Positions 26,501-38,491 of a stretch of DNA of 64,000 bases are shown one piece after another; position 1 is the first letter of the stretch, and every line of letters starts with the position of its first letter. Source of the DNA: Dromaius novaehollandiae (taxonomy: Eukaryota; Chordata; Aves; Casuariiformes; Dromaiidae); contig NC_088102.1 in the NCBI RefSeq assembly GCF_036370855.1, positions 66,349,601-66,413,600 on the forward strand, read 5' to 3'. A program made the position numbers and the translations under genes. The notes beneath the pieces are model-generated. The model saw only the letters and a program-made list of their open reading frames with translations. It did no database searches and was not told the origin of the DNA.

Positions 26501-28432
26501 TCGCATATATTCTTTCAGTAATGAAAAACATAGGCTATCTGAAGGTTTATTGAAATGGACATTTTTTGTTTAAAGAGAAAGATATTCGAAACAAAACTTT
26601 CCTCAGAAAAAGGAAACCACCTTAGCAGCAGCTAACAGGTAGTATTACAACCTGCTTGAATGCTATCTACACTATTTAATATAAGAGATAAAAACCCAAT
26701 AGGCTAATTCCCCTTCAGTTTCACAGATGCTATCCATTGGAAGTTTTTCAAAGATTATGTACCTCTCACATTATATTTTCCCACAGTCTTCTCAATCTAT
26801 AATGAGAGTTGATGGGCATGCATTTAGTTTTATATTAAAGCCACAAAAAACAGGCTGCCACAGAAGTCATCACAATAATTTCTCAGTGTTTGACACTCAG
26901 AGTGCAACAAGCAATTCACATGCACAAGAAGGGCTAAAATTAACACAGCACAGCTAGTCCTGCATTTGCTAAATCTGAAGGCCCGCAGCCTCAACATTCT
27001 TGTAAGGTTTTCTTTGTTTTTATGGTTGGAATACATATAAATTATCCCAATAAGGTTATGTCACATAGCAAATAAAAGCCATGAAGAGCTGTCTTGAATG
27101 AACAGAACTATGAAGGCATAAACCAACTCCTTGTATCTATGCCTGTCATACTTCATATGCTGTTGCAACAGCTCAGATCGTTTAGCACTAGGATGCTGGA
27201 TGACCTGTTGACACAGGAAACATTGAGTGAACAGGGTTTTTTTGTGCAAAGTGCTGAGATAATACAGTATCAATACTTTCTGGACTGCTGATAAGATAAC
27301 AGCATATAATTACATGAAGTTTACTCACACTATGGATAAAGCAATACACATTTATTTATTTACTCATTGACAGGTTTGACCACATTTCAATGTCTTCCAA
27401 GACACAAGTGAATAACAAACAAATTGAATAATCTCAACTAGATCTACTTAGGAAGAGTATTTGAAAAAAATCAAGGACTATTTGCTTAAGCTTGTAAAGG
27501 ACAGATAAAGCTTTGTACTACAGAATACAAATAACACACTGCTTCTAAACATGATCAGCGTAAGGCGTTCTCTTTCTTCAAAGCCGCAGCATGGAAGATC
27601 TTTCCCCGTGTATCTGTTCAGGGCAATGGGGAAAGCGGACTGGGAATCTGGCACAGGCATTCTAAGGGTTAAGGAATGAGACTGTCAGCAGCAACTATTT
27701 CCTGCAGCCTTTCTCCTTTGCTCTACTTGTCAACATCCTTACAGGAGATGAGGCACCTTTACTTCTGCTTGTTAGTTATATTGTGCCCTCACTGAGTTAC
27801 TCTGGAACAGAAGGGCCCAGCCAATTCCAGCCTGGTTTTACTGGGGGGAGGGGGCTGATGCGGCAGGAGAAAACACACCCTTGGATAATTCCTTATTTAA
27901 CAGAAGGAAGACATCTTCACCAAAGGCTGCAGCCTTTGGAGTACTAGGGAGGAGCTAAGCCTCCACAATATTTGCCACCAGCATTGTACCTCTGCTCTTA
28001 AGCTTAGTCTTTTTGGAGAGAATACATGGAAGTAACTTGATGGAAACTTCCTATCATGATTTACATTCTGTCTGCAAACTATGACCCCATTTTGTTCCCG
28101 ATCCAATCCATATAAATTCTGTAATATTAGCACTGCAATGAAAAATTATCTTTAAAATTTTGAAAAAAAAAGTTAAAGGTATCCCCAAGACATGAGGGAG
28201 TATTTTCAGAGGAGACTAGATATTTCTGAGCACTGACATTCATAGATAACCAAACTAGCACCATTTGCTTGGGCCAGTTCAAGACTGCTGGCTGACAACA
28301 GATCATTGCAAATCTGGACACTTTCTGGTCCAAACAGAGGGGACATGTCTGCACCTGCTCTAAAACACATACTGGGAGGGAAGGACAGAAAGAGGACCAT
28401 TTCTTTTTAAAACCTAGAACAAAACCACTGTT

Positions 28433-28470
28433 AAAAAAAAAAAAAGAAAAGAAAAAGAAAAGAAAAAAAA
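28433..28470. repeat. A-rich (AAAAG)n microsatellite
   Basis: A13 followed by GAAAAGAAAAAGAAAAG and A8. All-purine on the plus strand. Confidence 0.85.
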
Positions 28471-31400
28471 CCCAACTTGAGTAACTCTCAGTTATGTAAT
28501 TTAACAGATTTACTAAAGGCCAGAGACAGCCACCATATGCACAACATAAAAGTTCACGCAAAATTAATACAATAAAATGCTTAGTGCTTTCAGAAATAAA
28601 AAAGAAAAAACTTAGTTAAAATTATTTTATTTAAAGTAAGTTCAACACATCCTATTAACAATCTCTGATGAGTAATTTTCATTGCCCTGATCTTCAAGGT
28701 ATGTATACAAGATTTTGTCTTTACTAACACTAGTTGGCCCCATTGGGAACCAAATATCTGTTCAAACAGTGAAATTAAACATATGGCGATTGTTTCTTGC
28801 AGAATCAAAACAGAAAATATTTCAGAAAATGTATTATACATTCCTAACTGTGGGAAGAGAAAATGTATTCTCTTCCTATTTTTCAGGCTTTCTCAAAGCA
28901 AAGCTAATAAACTAAAAACAAGAGCACAACCTGATAGGATATACAAATATTTCATATTCTTTTAAGATCCTAGTTCACTAAAAATGATATAATTCTCAAC
29001 TGAAGTAAAAACAAGTCAAGTAAAGTAACAAATCATTTACTGTTTAAATAACCCCAGAACAATCTTTTGGTTTTTTTTTTTTGTTGTTGTTTTTTAAGGG
29101 TTTCTAAAAGGAAATAAAACTAGGAAATTCTACAGCCTCAGGTTCTTCTTGTTCCTCCTCTATGCTTTTCATAGAACAGCACAGGGCAATTTTGTTTCAC
29201 AGTCTATTGCCCTTTTTAACTAGGAAAGGCACAAAAGCTATTTTGTTTCAAAAAGGACATGGAATGGTAGAGGTCTTCATTCTCTGCAGGCTGCAATAGT
29301 CATGAGGATCAGCAGGAAGTACAACCACACAAAAGAAAATGGAACAATTCTGAACATCTAGACATTTCAGCCACGGGATTTTACTGGTTAGCAGTAGCAC
29401 CTTTCAAATGTTTCAAAATGTAATTATCAAATGACATATCATAAGACAGCTGATATTAGCAAAACATAAGATTGTTCCTATTTAAAACATTAATAGGAAA
29501 CTCTGAAAGATCTGGATCAATATTTGCAGAAAGAGAAGAAAATGAAAAGGACACAAAAACCCTGCATTAGGTTTATTTTGGCTTCGGTGGACATTGTTCA
29601 TAAAACATTAAAACATCACACTGACTGCAAAGAATGTATGGAAAAAAAAAAAACCTAAAAAGACATACTACTCTTAGACACATTGCTGGAAATATCTACT
29701 ATAAAGGCCACCTAACAGTTTGCTGCATAATTTCCTATTTTCAGTAGCTTATAAATTTTATAAATTTCAGAAAGGCAAACTTCCAAGGCTGCAGTTTTAG
29801 TGCTTGCTGTAGTCCTTGCATAGAGTCCCACATGCAGACACTTTTTTAAAAAAAAATCAAAAAGGATTCAGCCGGTTTTGAAAAAGAGCAAATGTGTGCT
29901 GATTAACTTACATCACAAGCATTTCTGACACTGCACAAGTTCAGAGTAAAAACTTGCTTTTGTTGCAATGGTTGTCCTAAGCATGAAGAAATCTTTGGCC
30001 TTCCCTGTGTGTGTCTATTTTTATTGCAGTTTTTCCAAGTTCTAAGTTTTCTATTGTAAAGTGTGGGTGCTAAGGGAGGAAGCTGCCATTTAAGAAATGC
30101 CTTACAGTACTTGTTTACAGGTACTTGCACTATACCTACACACTCATCCAGGCCCTGCTTAGCCCTCTGTGCAACTTCTTACATTTGCTCAGCTCCTCAA
30201 ATGCAGAAAACAGTTCTGATTTTGCTGCTCTGTACCAAGAAGTGGGGAAAGAGGGGGAGCTGAGAATCCATGCACCTGAAGAACTGATTGTGTCAGACAT
30301 GAGTGAAACGTTCACACTCAACACTTCTCCAGGCCTCCAGCTCTCTGCAGACTCAGTGCTGAAGAAACCTATTTAATTTAGAGAAGCTGCAGAACTTCGT
30401 ATAAGAGCCTTTAAATCACTGACTAAAAGGCAAGAATAAAATTAACATTAAAGTTGGACTAGTAAAGCAGATAAAACCGGCTTTCCACCTCTGTTATTAC
30501 AAAAGAGTTATCTTTCTGGTAAGAGGTAGAATACAGTAGCTACCACCGTAGTAGAAGCTTGCAAATGCGTGCCCTTCTGTTCTCATTACCAGTATTATAA
30601 CGGTTCTCACACATGACTGCATGAGAGCCAGTACTTTGCCTGGAAAACTCACTAACCTACACACCCTTCTTCCCAGCCTCTGTGATTCGTCCTACCCATC
30701 GGGCCTATTTGCGACTGGCAGCATTCCAACGGATTGGAGACTTGTTTGACCTCCTGGTGGCAGGCAGAAAACACCTTGCCCCCAACAAGACAGTAGTTTC
30801 CATCTGGAACTGAAAGAGCAAGTGTTCACAGCTTTTATGTTCAGCCACTAATGAACATTCAATAATCTATTAACACACAAAGTAATGAGGTACTGGCAAA
30901 TTTAAAGTCAGCAAAGCACTGTGCCTGTGCATAGCCACCATCCCCTAAAGCATATGTTGGCACTGTTGTTTGTAATAAATCCAGTGCTCAGGCATTTGGA
31001 GCTCAGCCTAATTAGCTGACTGCAATTGAATCTCAGCTCTAGCCTTGATTCACTTGCAATGAAGGTTTTGAAAGAGGCCTATCTACACAGCCTTGCATAC
31101 TTTTCTCCTGGCACTTGAAGAGCTAGGGCAAGGAAGTGTGCCAGAATTGCTCAACGAAGTATTTGACAGATATGCAGAAGTGTGAATACTGCACCTACAG
31201 GTTTTCTTAAGATCATTCATGTGCAGCTTTTAAAGGGAGGCAGAATAATTCTTTTCCTGAAGGAAAGCAAACACGAGAGAGGGACTTGAAATATTATACT
31301 GGAAGGATGATTGGACGGAGAGAGGAGAAAGCCTATCCCCACGAAAGCCTGCTCAAATTTAATGAATATACAACTATTATGCATGGGTTCTGCAAAGTAG

Positions 31401-31865
31401 TTCATCCATTCCCCATGACTTGCCTCTGCTATATTCTAGTACTGATCTGCTGATTTTAAAGCCTTCTGCTTCCATCGGTTACTCAAAAATCTAAACATTG
31501 GTACAATTGCAAAGTCTTACTCCTCCCAACCTGAACAGGACTCCCTTCCCTCATGCAGCATGGCCTCTTAATCGGTCACTGCCTGCAGACAACAGGTCAA
31601 GATGACATTCTGGAAGATTTTTCACATAACTGTTCACGCAGTGTTATGCATTTCAAAGTAGAAATTGGATTTTCTTCTTTATTATTACTAAAGATAGTGT
31701 GTTCCTTCAAAAGATATTTTAATAAGAAAGTACCGAGCTTTCCACCTTCCTTCCCTTTGACCGTTCAAAACAGATTTCCGCAATCATTTTCACAAAGCAA
31801 TCATTCAGGGCAACAGATAAGGCAAAGATGGTGGTTTTGTCAAAGTGACTTCCAGGCAGTAGCTA

Positions 31866-31945
31866 CTGGTGTGTGACATTGAGAGGACCTGGGTTTGATC
31901 CTGCTTTTCTTTCTGATGACAGTCAATTATTTAGTAAATTTGATT
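31866..31945 (+). mobile_element. Possible MIR-like remnant, sense
   Basis: GGTGTGTGACATTGAGAGGACCTGGGTTTGATCCTGCTTTT includes a tRNA-like B-box (GGTTTGATCC) in the setting 'ACCTGGGTTCGAATCCTG' typical of the MIR head. It is followed by a weak 'TGACAGTCAATTATTTAG' match to the core. It is not a tRNA gene: no acceptor or anticodon stem can be drawn around it. Confidence 0.3.
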
Positions 31946-34043
31946 TTTTTTCCATTTTTCAATTATGCACTTCATTAGTATCTGTGTTTCATAACTTCTG
32001 TTGCCCCACTGGGAAGAGAAATGGGGACCCTCTTGACCTGTAACTAAATTGTCACTCCCGAGCTCTCCTTGGCACAAACTTGGATTGTTCTCAGTCACAG
32101 GAGAGCCAGACAGCCCGCAGCAAACATCAAACTCCAGTCAAGTTATATATTGGGAAACATGAAACACAGCAAGAGAGGGAATGTGTACATTGGCCAACCC
32201 AAACACTACCTCTGCCACACAAGTTCCAAAGCAGAGTCTCCATGCAGTATCATAGCTAAGGGCCTGCACTGTGGCATGCATCAGGGAAGGAGGAAGCAGC
32301 AAAACCTTCAAGTCACCTCTCCACAACATCTGTACTAAGCAAAAGTACTCTTTTACAGCTATCACCTTGTTCACAGAGCATGAAGTTATCATGCTCTGTC
32401 CATCCGATAAGCTTTCAAATACTATTCACTGAAACCTTTTAGCTCACATGCTTGAACACTCGTGCTGTATAATTGGAAATTTCAGATAGAATACTGCATA
32501 TTAATTGTAGCCTCATGCTAATCATCTGGCAACACTCTTTTGCTGGACTGCTTCTGCTCTAGCATAGCAGTGGATACACAACATGAGAAAATATTGCAGC
32601 TTCACACTGTAGCAGAGGTCTGCCCAAGTCTCAAAATATCACTATTTGCCTGATAGGTAGCAGGGCTGCCAGGCAGCAGTGACTCCTAAACATTAGCAAA
32701 CTGCCTTATATACGCAGCCAGCTACGATAACGGACCATGCAAAAGGTCTCCACTGTTCTCTGCGAATATGTAAAGCTTGTTTTTCAATGCCTTTTACTTC
32801 AGACAAAGATGTTACTAGAAATATCGATAGATACACAGTGCTAAACTGCAAAGATGTCAACTCTACTGCAAAATAAAACAATAGACTGTGGAGTAGGGCT
32901 GAGGAAAAACAAACACACACAAATTACCTTGTTTCCTCTTCATTTTCCCTGCATACATTCCCTGAGCATGTGTGCCACCCTAAAGATCTTAATAAGGCAT
33001 TGCACAGCTATAACACACTACGTTCTTGAAAATGTGAGGTGAAAAAGCAGCAGATTCCCGCTATTACAACTGTATCTAGCATGAGAGGGGAGGACTTCTG
33101 AGATTATTAGGGCTCCACTAATACAAACAAATAGTAAATAATGGTTGCAAGTAGCAAGCACTCACAGACACAGAGACATACAGAAATAAAATAAACATCC
33201 ATTCACATCAGCCTCTGCATGACAAGAAGAATAATCACTCAGACGGGCCAAAGTGAGCGGGCCAATTCAACTTCAACCAAATTGTCCTGATCTTGACAAC
33301 GTGAAAGCTAAACCTGAGTCTGCCTGCAATTGACTGTGGCAGAAAGAATACGACTGATCAAATTTTCTTCCACTTAGAAAACCCACACTTCTTTAGGGAG
33401 ATTTAAATTACCTTTTTAAAATAGAGGTAAAAAACCCCTGAAGTCTGACTTAAAACCACAAAGCCTCTAAAGATCATGTCCAAAACACAGTATTTTGTAT
33501 GTTTAGCCCCTTCTCTCACTCAATTCACATGCTCAGAAGGAACACTTGCAGTCATAATGTGTGAGCACATGCAAACATTGATCACTTTTACAGCTGTTTT
33601 TTTCCCCCCCACCAAAAGTTTATGCACTGAGCAGGAACCAACATTCTTGAAATATATTTGGAATCATGAAAAATTGGGGATTTGAAGTCAGTTTGGAGTT
33701 ACATTTCTTCCTCACAGTATTGTATGTAAACATCACATTGCCTTTAATTATTAATTACTGTAAGTCCCGATACACCACGTAACTGGAATATTCGATCTAC
33801 CAGTGTTTCTTATCTTTGCATGTGTACACAAGCAGTCACACTTCTAAGAGATTAGGGACCGGTCTCCCAACTCACAACTGCTGGCCAGTCCAAGCTTATG
33901 TAAGCATCTTGGGATTCAAATAAATGGCAAACAATCATGGCTGATTAAACCTAACGTCTACAAAGGCAAAGTAAATTGAACCAGGTACATGCAACGACAC
34001 AAAGATAAGATAGAAGCTGATTATCTTGCATGGCAACATGAGA

Positions 34044-34125
34044 GTTGCCATACCAGACTAGACCAATGGTCCATCTATTTTTGAATTGTTCTGTCTGATA
34101 AGGGTCAACGCCTCAAAGAGCACAT
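34044..34125. repeat. Ancient amniote interspersed repeat (CAGACCAATGGTCCATCTA type)
   Basis: TTGCCATACCAGACTAGACCAATGGTCCATCTATTTTTGAATTGTTCTGTCTGATAAGGGTCAACGCCTCAAAGAG follows the order of a repeat common in reptile and bird DNA: 'GCCATACTGGGTCAGACCAATGGTCCATCTAGCCCAGTATCCTGTCTTCTGACAGTGGCCAATGCC'. The class is not recalled with certainty. Confidence 0.55.
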
Positions 34126-35842
34126 GAAGTCAACACACCGTGTATGTTGCCAGAAGTTTTAAATTTGCAAGAATTGCAAGAATTTTTAAATTTAAAATAA
34201 CTTTTAAAAAGACCTAAAGACTTTACTTATTTTTTACAGTCATTTCCAACACAGGGACAAAGAGTCTCAGGGTTTCAGTGGGCCACCGTGAGGACAGAAG
34301 CTAAGCCTCCTTTGCCCTGGCACCTCTCTTCACGTAGCTTGAAAGCATAACTAGTTAACAGCACAGAATATTTCACCTCTCAAAACTAGTGCCTCAAAGT
34401 GCATGATTTTTGCTAAGTGTGGTAAGATGCCCTAACTCCAGAGCACACTGAGAACAGTGGCACTCTTTTTCTCACTTACAAGTCCTCTGATGGCCATGGG
34501 CTTAGTGGTTCTGGCAGGACCTAGCCATACATGCAACTATGCCATGGAGCAAGCTCTTACTTTGGCGCGCAAAATTCAAGTTTCCAAGCAACTGCCAGTT
34601 GCATCTACATAAACTACGCAATATAAATCTTCACCTATTGAGCACTGGTAGCATTAAGTGTACACATACTATCTACTTCACATATTTAAACGAAATTTAA
34701 TACAAACTTTCTTCTGCTGCATGACTTGTCTAATGTTGTATTATCTCCACTAGTATTTTTTTAATTAGTTTGTCATATGGCTACTCAATTGCCGACTCCC
34801 AGTTCCTTTCCACATACAGACCATTTCCATGGCGTATAGGTAGATCCATCCAGTATACATCCAGCATAGATGAGGTACAATAATTCATTCCCTATTCTGC
34901 TCATTTGAGACGTTTCTACTGTTTGGTCTGGGCAAATAAGACACAAATCTCAGAAGAGACCTGTGCATAGTTCAATTGATTTAATCAGTGACTGTGACAT
35001 CAATTATTCTGGAAGATTAGAAACAACATCAAAAGAAAAAGGACATGCACTTTGCATCTCAGAAAACAGACATACCAGCCTCCTTTTGAAAGAGATAATA
35101 TTTCAGAAATAAATGGGCCACTGGTCTGTTCTGGTATGGCAATCCTCCGTTTCTGTGTAAGATAGCCAGTCTCCATCATTTGGATCAGGGGGACAAGGGG
35201 GACTTTACTGCAAACCAAAAACAGCAATCTAGACAAAATGAAACAAATACAGGAAAAGTCCTGGGGATCCTGTAGGTTGAAAGCTCAGAGTTCAGCTTCC
35301 CTTTTCTAAGTATTACAACATAAAAACTGAGGAAAATCTGTTCTCAATATCAGTTCTTAGCTATTGATATTCTACGTACCACTGAATAAGATTACTAAGC
35401 AGAAATAGGGCATGACAGACAATCAGTAGCTGTTGCTCGTCTCACTTGAGAAACATAGTGTTTCAACAACCAGCCATAGACACATGTCCAGAAGAGATTA
35501 GGTGAACTGTTCTATGGAGTTATCTCCAAATTTAATCATTTCAGTGTATAACTAAGAACACAGTAGTACACTCTGCACAACGTAAAACAGCATTAGAGAA
35601 AATGAAGAAGTTTGCAGTGCTTGCTGCTCCCATCTTTGTGCTAGACCTTGGCCTGGACTCTCCACTCAGTTTTGGTCTTTGGGCCCTGATATAACATCAC
35701 TCCATGACAGTGGTCCTGTTCTACTTCTCTCCATTCAGAGTCCCTCTGCCTCTAAGATGTTTGATTTAAAACCATCAAAGAGAGCAAGAAGAACCAAGAC
35801 CTGTCAGGCAGCAGCAATCCCTCAGAATAAAGCAAGTAGTAA

Positions 35843-35855
35843 CCAGCAGAGGGAG
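35843..35855 (+). promoter_or_regulatory. CTCF-like core motif, plus orientation
   Basis: CCAGCAGAGGGAG, a near match to the CTCF core, 3 kb inside intron 1. The same 13-mer occurs inverted at 36561-36573. Confidence 0.35.
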
Positions 35856-36560
35856 TCACAGAGAGGAGACAGGCAAGTAAGATCGGTCTTCTGGACTCAT
35901 TTTGGCAAGAGAGACAAGCATCACAGTCTTGCACATCAGAAGGCAAAACCCAGCTTAGCTCTCTATGAAAGCTTGTTTGTATGCTGACAACAAAATCATC
36001 AAGTTACTTCTTCTCTCGAGAGAGAGAAGGGCAAGCATGATGGTGGGGGCCTTATAAAAAGGGAATTAGATAGCACCCAGCACAGGTAACTGACTCCTTT
36101 TTAGCTCTTCAGCTCATCCTTAGAAACCAAATGCTCGCAAAAAGCCAGAAAACTGCATGCAAAAATCAGGTCTCATGCCTCCTCCAAAGTATAGATTGAA
36201 GTAAAACAGCAGCTTCTCTGGATCAGAACAACTGCCTTTTCCATTACTTCTCATAACAAACTTTTGGGTTTTGGAGGAACAGCTTCATTTTTTTCCTCCA
36301 TCCTAGTAAGCCATTATTAGGCTACCAAAGTTTGACATCTGACTGGCAGGGGCAGTAGTCAAAGAGAGGGTCTCCTGGTCAAGTGGAAAAAAAACATCCT
36401 GGGAGCTTGCTGGGGGAGCTCAGAAAGCAAGACAGAGCTGGAGGGGTATATACCGAAGATCAATAACCCAAAAGATTACTAGCAAGGGCACAGAAAGTGG
36501 GGGCCCATCTACTGCAGAACTAGGAAGACGTTAGGATGGCTGAGGAAGATACAATCTCAA

Positions 36561-36573
36561 CTCCCTCTGCTGG
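36561..36573 (-). promoter_or_regulatory. CTCF-like core motif, minus orientation
   Basis: CTCCCTCTGCTGG is the exact reverse complement of the motif at 35843-35855, giving a convergent pair about 0.7 kb apart. Confidence 0.35.
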
Positions 36574-36927
36574 TGGAAATCAGATCGGGGCTGCCTAAAA
36601 ATACGCAGATAGTACTTGCTGATTGCCCTGTAAGAGATGTATAGGGGTGGTAGTACCTCCTTCTGTCTGTTTAGAGTGCTGAGACAAGGAATTTGCACAA
36701 CAGCCTCGATAATATTCAGTACCTCTGTCATTCGCCACTGCACCAAAAAAGCTCTTCTGGAAAGCCAGGAGCACTGGCGCTAATGCTTCCCCACGGATAA
36801 GTGTGGATTCAGGGAAGACACAAGCAATAACTTCCTGTACATATCAGAATCTCTTTCCTAAAGCAGAATTACAGAATCTTAATTCTCACTGTTAATTACC
36901 CGGAAAGAAAAATGTTAAGTTAAAATT

Positions 36928-36985
36928 CAGGCCAGATTCTCAGCTAGATAAAGGGACCAACTGGGCAATGTCAATGAAGGCTCTT
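36928..36985. repeat. Ancient amniote repeat (GGCCAGATCCTCAGCTGGTGTAA type)
   Basis: CAGGCCAGATTCTCAGCTAGATAAAGGGACCAACTGGGCAATGTCAATGAAGGCT resembles the palindromic amniote repeat that begins 'GGCCAGATCCTCAGCTGGTGTAAAT' and contains 'TTGACTTCAATGGAG'. It lies about 2 kb inside the intron from the KCNQ1 start codon. Confidence 0.4.
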
Positions 36986-37565
36986 ACCCTGAGGCACACC
37001 TTGCCACAGTTTCTGCTTTCAGTATTTATTCCTATACCCACTGTTAAGCTTTAGAGAAGACTAGCTAAGATATTCAGTATGATTTACTGTCCCTTTTACA
37101 CACCTGAAAGAGGTCAGATATACAGAATAGCTGCCCCAAAGGGTTTTTTCCCCCCTTTTTAGAAAATAAAGAACTCCGGTTCCTAAAAGTGTTTTATATT
37201 ATTCACCCACAGCTATTATACACTTTTTATAATTATGGAAATTAGCTGTTTTGTCATCTAATGGCAGTGTCATAATGTTAAAGACAGCAGAACCCACAAT
37301 CATCTTAGCAGCTGCACACTTAAACTCATTCTGATGACAGCTCTTTTTCCCTGACTAAAATAAAGTTGGTACCACTTACCTGCCTACCTAAAGGCTCCAG
37401 GATCCTCTAATGTGGAATGTCTCAATTGTCCTCAAGTTACTTAACAAAGCAATTGCTTAGAATTAAAATCAGAATGCGATGATTAGATCATTAGAAATGA
37501 ATTTTAACCAAGTTTTTTTTTTTTATCCTAGGGCTTGGCCCGTAAAACACCTTAGCCTTAGAAAA

Positions 37566-37595
37566 CGTGTGTGTGTCTGTATATATATATACACG
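37566..37595. repeat. Compound (GT)n / (TA)n microsatellite
   Basis: CGTGTGTGTGTC, then TG and (TA)n, then CACG. Imperfectly palindromic alternating purine-pyrimidine DNA about 1.3 kb inside the intron from exon 1. Confidence 0.85.
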
Positions 37596-38428
37596 CAATA
37601 AACAGACTTACCACACTCCTACCTGACCTTGCCACCTACGCTTAGTATTTGCAAACTGCTCAAGGGTCATGCAAATCTTCCACAACACCTAGATTAAAAA
37701 GCGTTAGTTTTTCATGGATACACTTTTTAAGATCTTTCTGAAGAACAGGACAGATCTACCCTGTGTTGGTTCAGGATGGGCACAGTGTTCAATACCAAAT
37801 ATTGCGCCCGGAACAGTTTCTAACTCATCTACCATTAGGCAGCTCTAACATCCTCCAAATGTCATCCTCTTTCCTGCCTAAAAATAACAGCCACGGTATT
37901 CACACCCAGTAAAAAGGAGAACAAGGAGCATCAAAAGGGTCGAGGAAGGGGTGCCACTGCAGCACGCCTCTCTCTTGCCTCCCTCCAGCAGAACTGCAGC
38001 ACTAGTAACACGTCTGCCCAGCACAAAACAGAAGCGGTACAACGCGCTGAGAAAACAGGAATCGGTGCATTGGATTTACCTGGGAACAAACCGCCAGGCG
38101 ACTACCTGCTTCATGGTCCCGCCTGGAGCGGACAGCCTGGCCCGACTCCTAGGGGGATTTCCTCGGAAAAGTGGTTCAAGCCACTTTTCCACCCTACCTC
38201 GCCCACACACCTGTGACCTGAGCCCGAAACACAGCAGGTAAGAGACGCTCCCGCCGCAGGGGACTTTATTTGGGGGGAAAGGGGGGGGCGAAACGGCGGG
38301 AAGCCGCGGCCGTTGCGCCCGGTCTCAGCACGGCGGGCGGGGGGGGGTGGGGGGGAAGGGGGCGCCCGCAGCGCTGACAGGAGCAGCCGTTTAACGGCCG
38401 CCGCCGCCGCGCGCCCAGCGGAGCAGGT

Positions 38429-38478
38429 GGGTCGGGTCGGGTCGGGTCGGGTCGGGTCGGGTCGGGCCCCCCCCCCCC
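38429..38478. repeat. (GTCGG)7 pentanucleotide repeat abutting C12
   Basis: Seven perfect GTCGG units (38431-38465), preceded by GG, give eight GGG runs two bases apart on the plus strand, and are followed by a 12-base C run (38467-38478). It lies 8 nt inside intron 1 from the KCNQ1 donor. In the transcript it reads as G12 followed by CCGAC repeats. The GGG spacing meets the usual G-quadruplex rule on the template DNA strand. The Pro-Asp/Arg repeat readings in overlapping frames are low-complexity artefacts. Confidence 0.95.
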
Positions 38479-38485
38479 GCGCGCC

Positions 38486-38491
38486 ACTCAC
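38486..38491 (-). other. KCNQ1: KCNQ1 exon 1 5' splice site (GTGAGT)
   Basis: On the minus strand the exon reads ...TTC GCC GT followed by GTGAGT, a consensus U1 donor. The cut leaves the split Val codon at phase 2, as in the human gene. Reading on without splicing meets TGA at once, so splicing here is required for a channel. Confidence 0.95.

Larger units (their letters stand above)
26501..38229. other. Intronic sequence between the antisense CR1 and the CpG island
   Basis: Mostly unique AT-rich sequence with the old repeats at 34044 and 36928, a weak MIR-like piece at 31866, and microsatellites at 28433 and 37566. Two stretches, 30945-31080 and 37190-37375, look like candidate conserved non-coding elements because they combine homeodomain-type TAATTA/ATTA cores with unbroken unique sequence. 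No coding exon of KCNQ1 was recognised. Confidence 0.6.
1..38491 (-). other. KCNQ1: KCNQ1 intron 1, 5' part (at least 38 kb)
   Basis: All sequence downstream of the exon 1 donor, on the minus strand, is intronic or at least non-coding as far as can be seen. KCNQ1 exon 2 (rest of S1), the voltage-sensor exons and the pore exons were looked for by their protein signatures and not found. The intron therefore runs past the left edge of the window. A very long first intron is also known in mammalian KCNQ1. The content is AT-rich unique sequence with scattered old repeats, listed separately. The human imprinted antisense transcript KCNQ1OT1 lies in a later intron and is not expected here. Confidence 0.8.

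Noticed and set aside
31866..31920. tRNA gene suggested by a GGTTTGATCC B-box
   Set aside because: No A box at the right distance and no cloverleaf pairing; better explained as a MIR-like SINE head.
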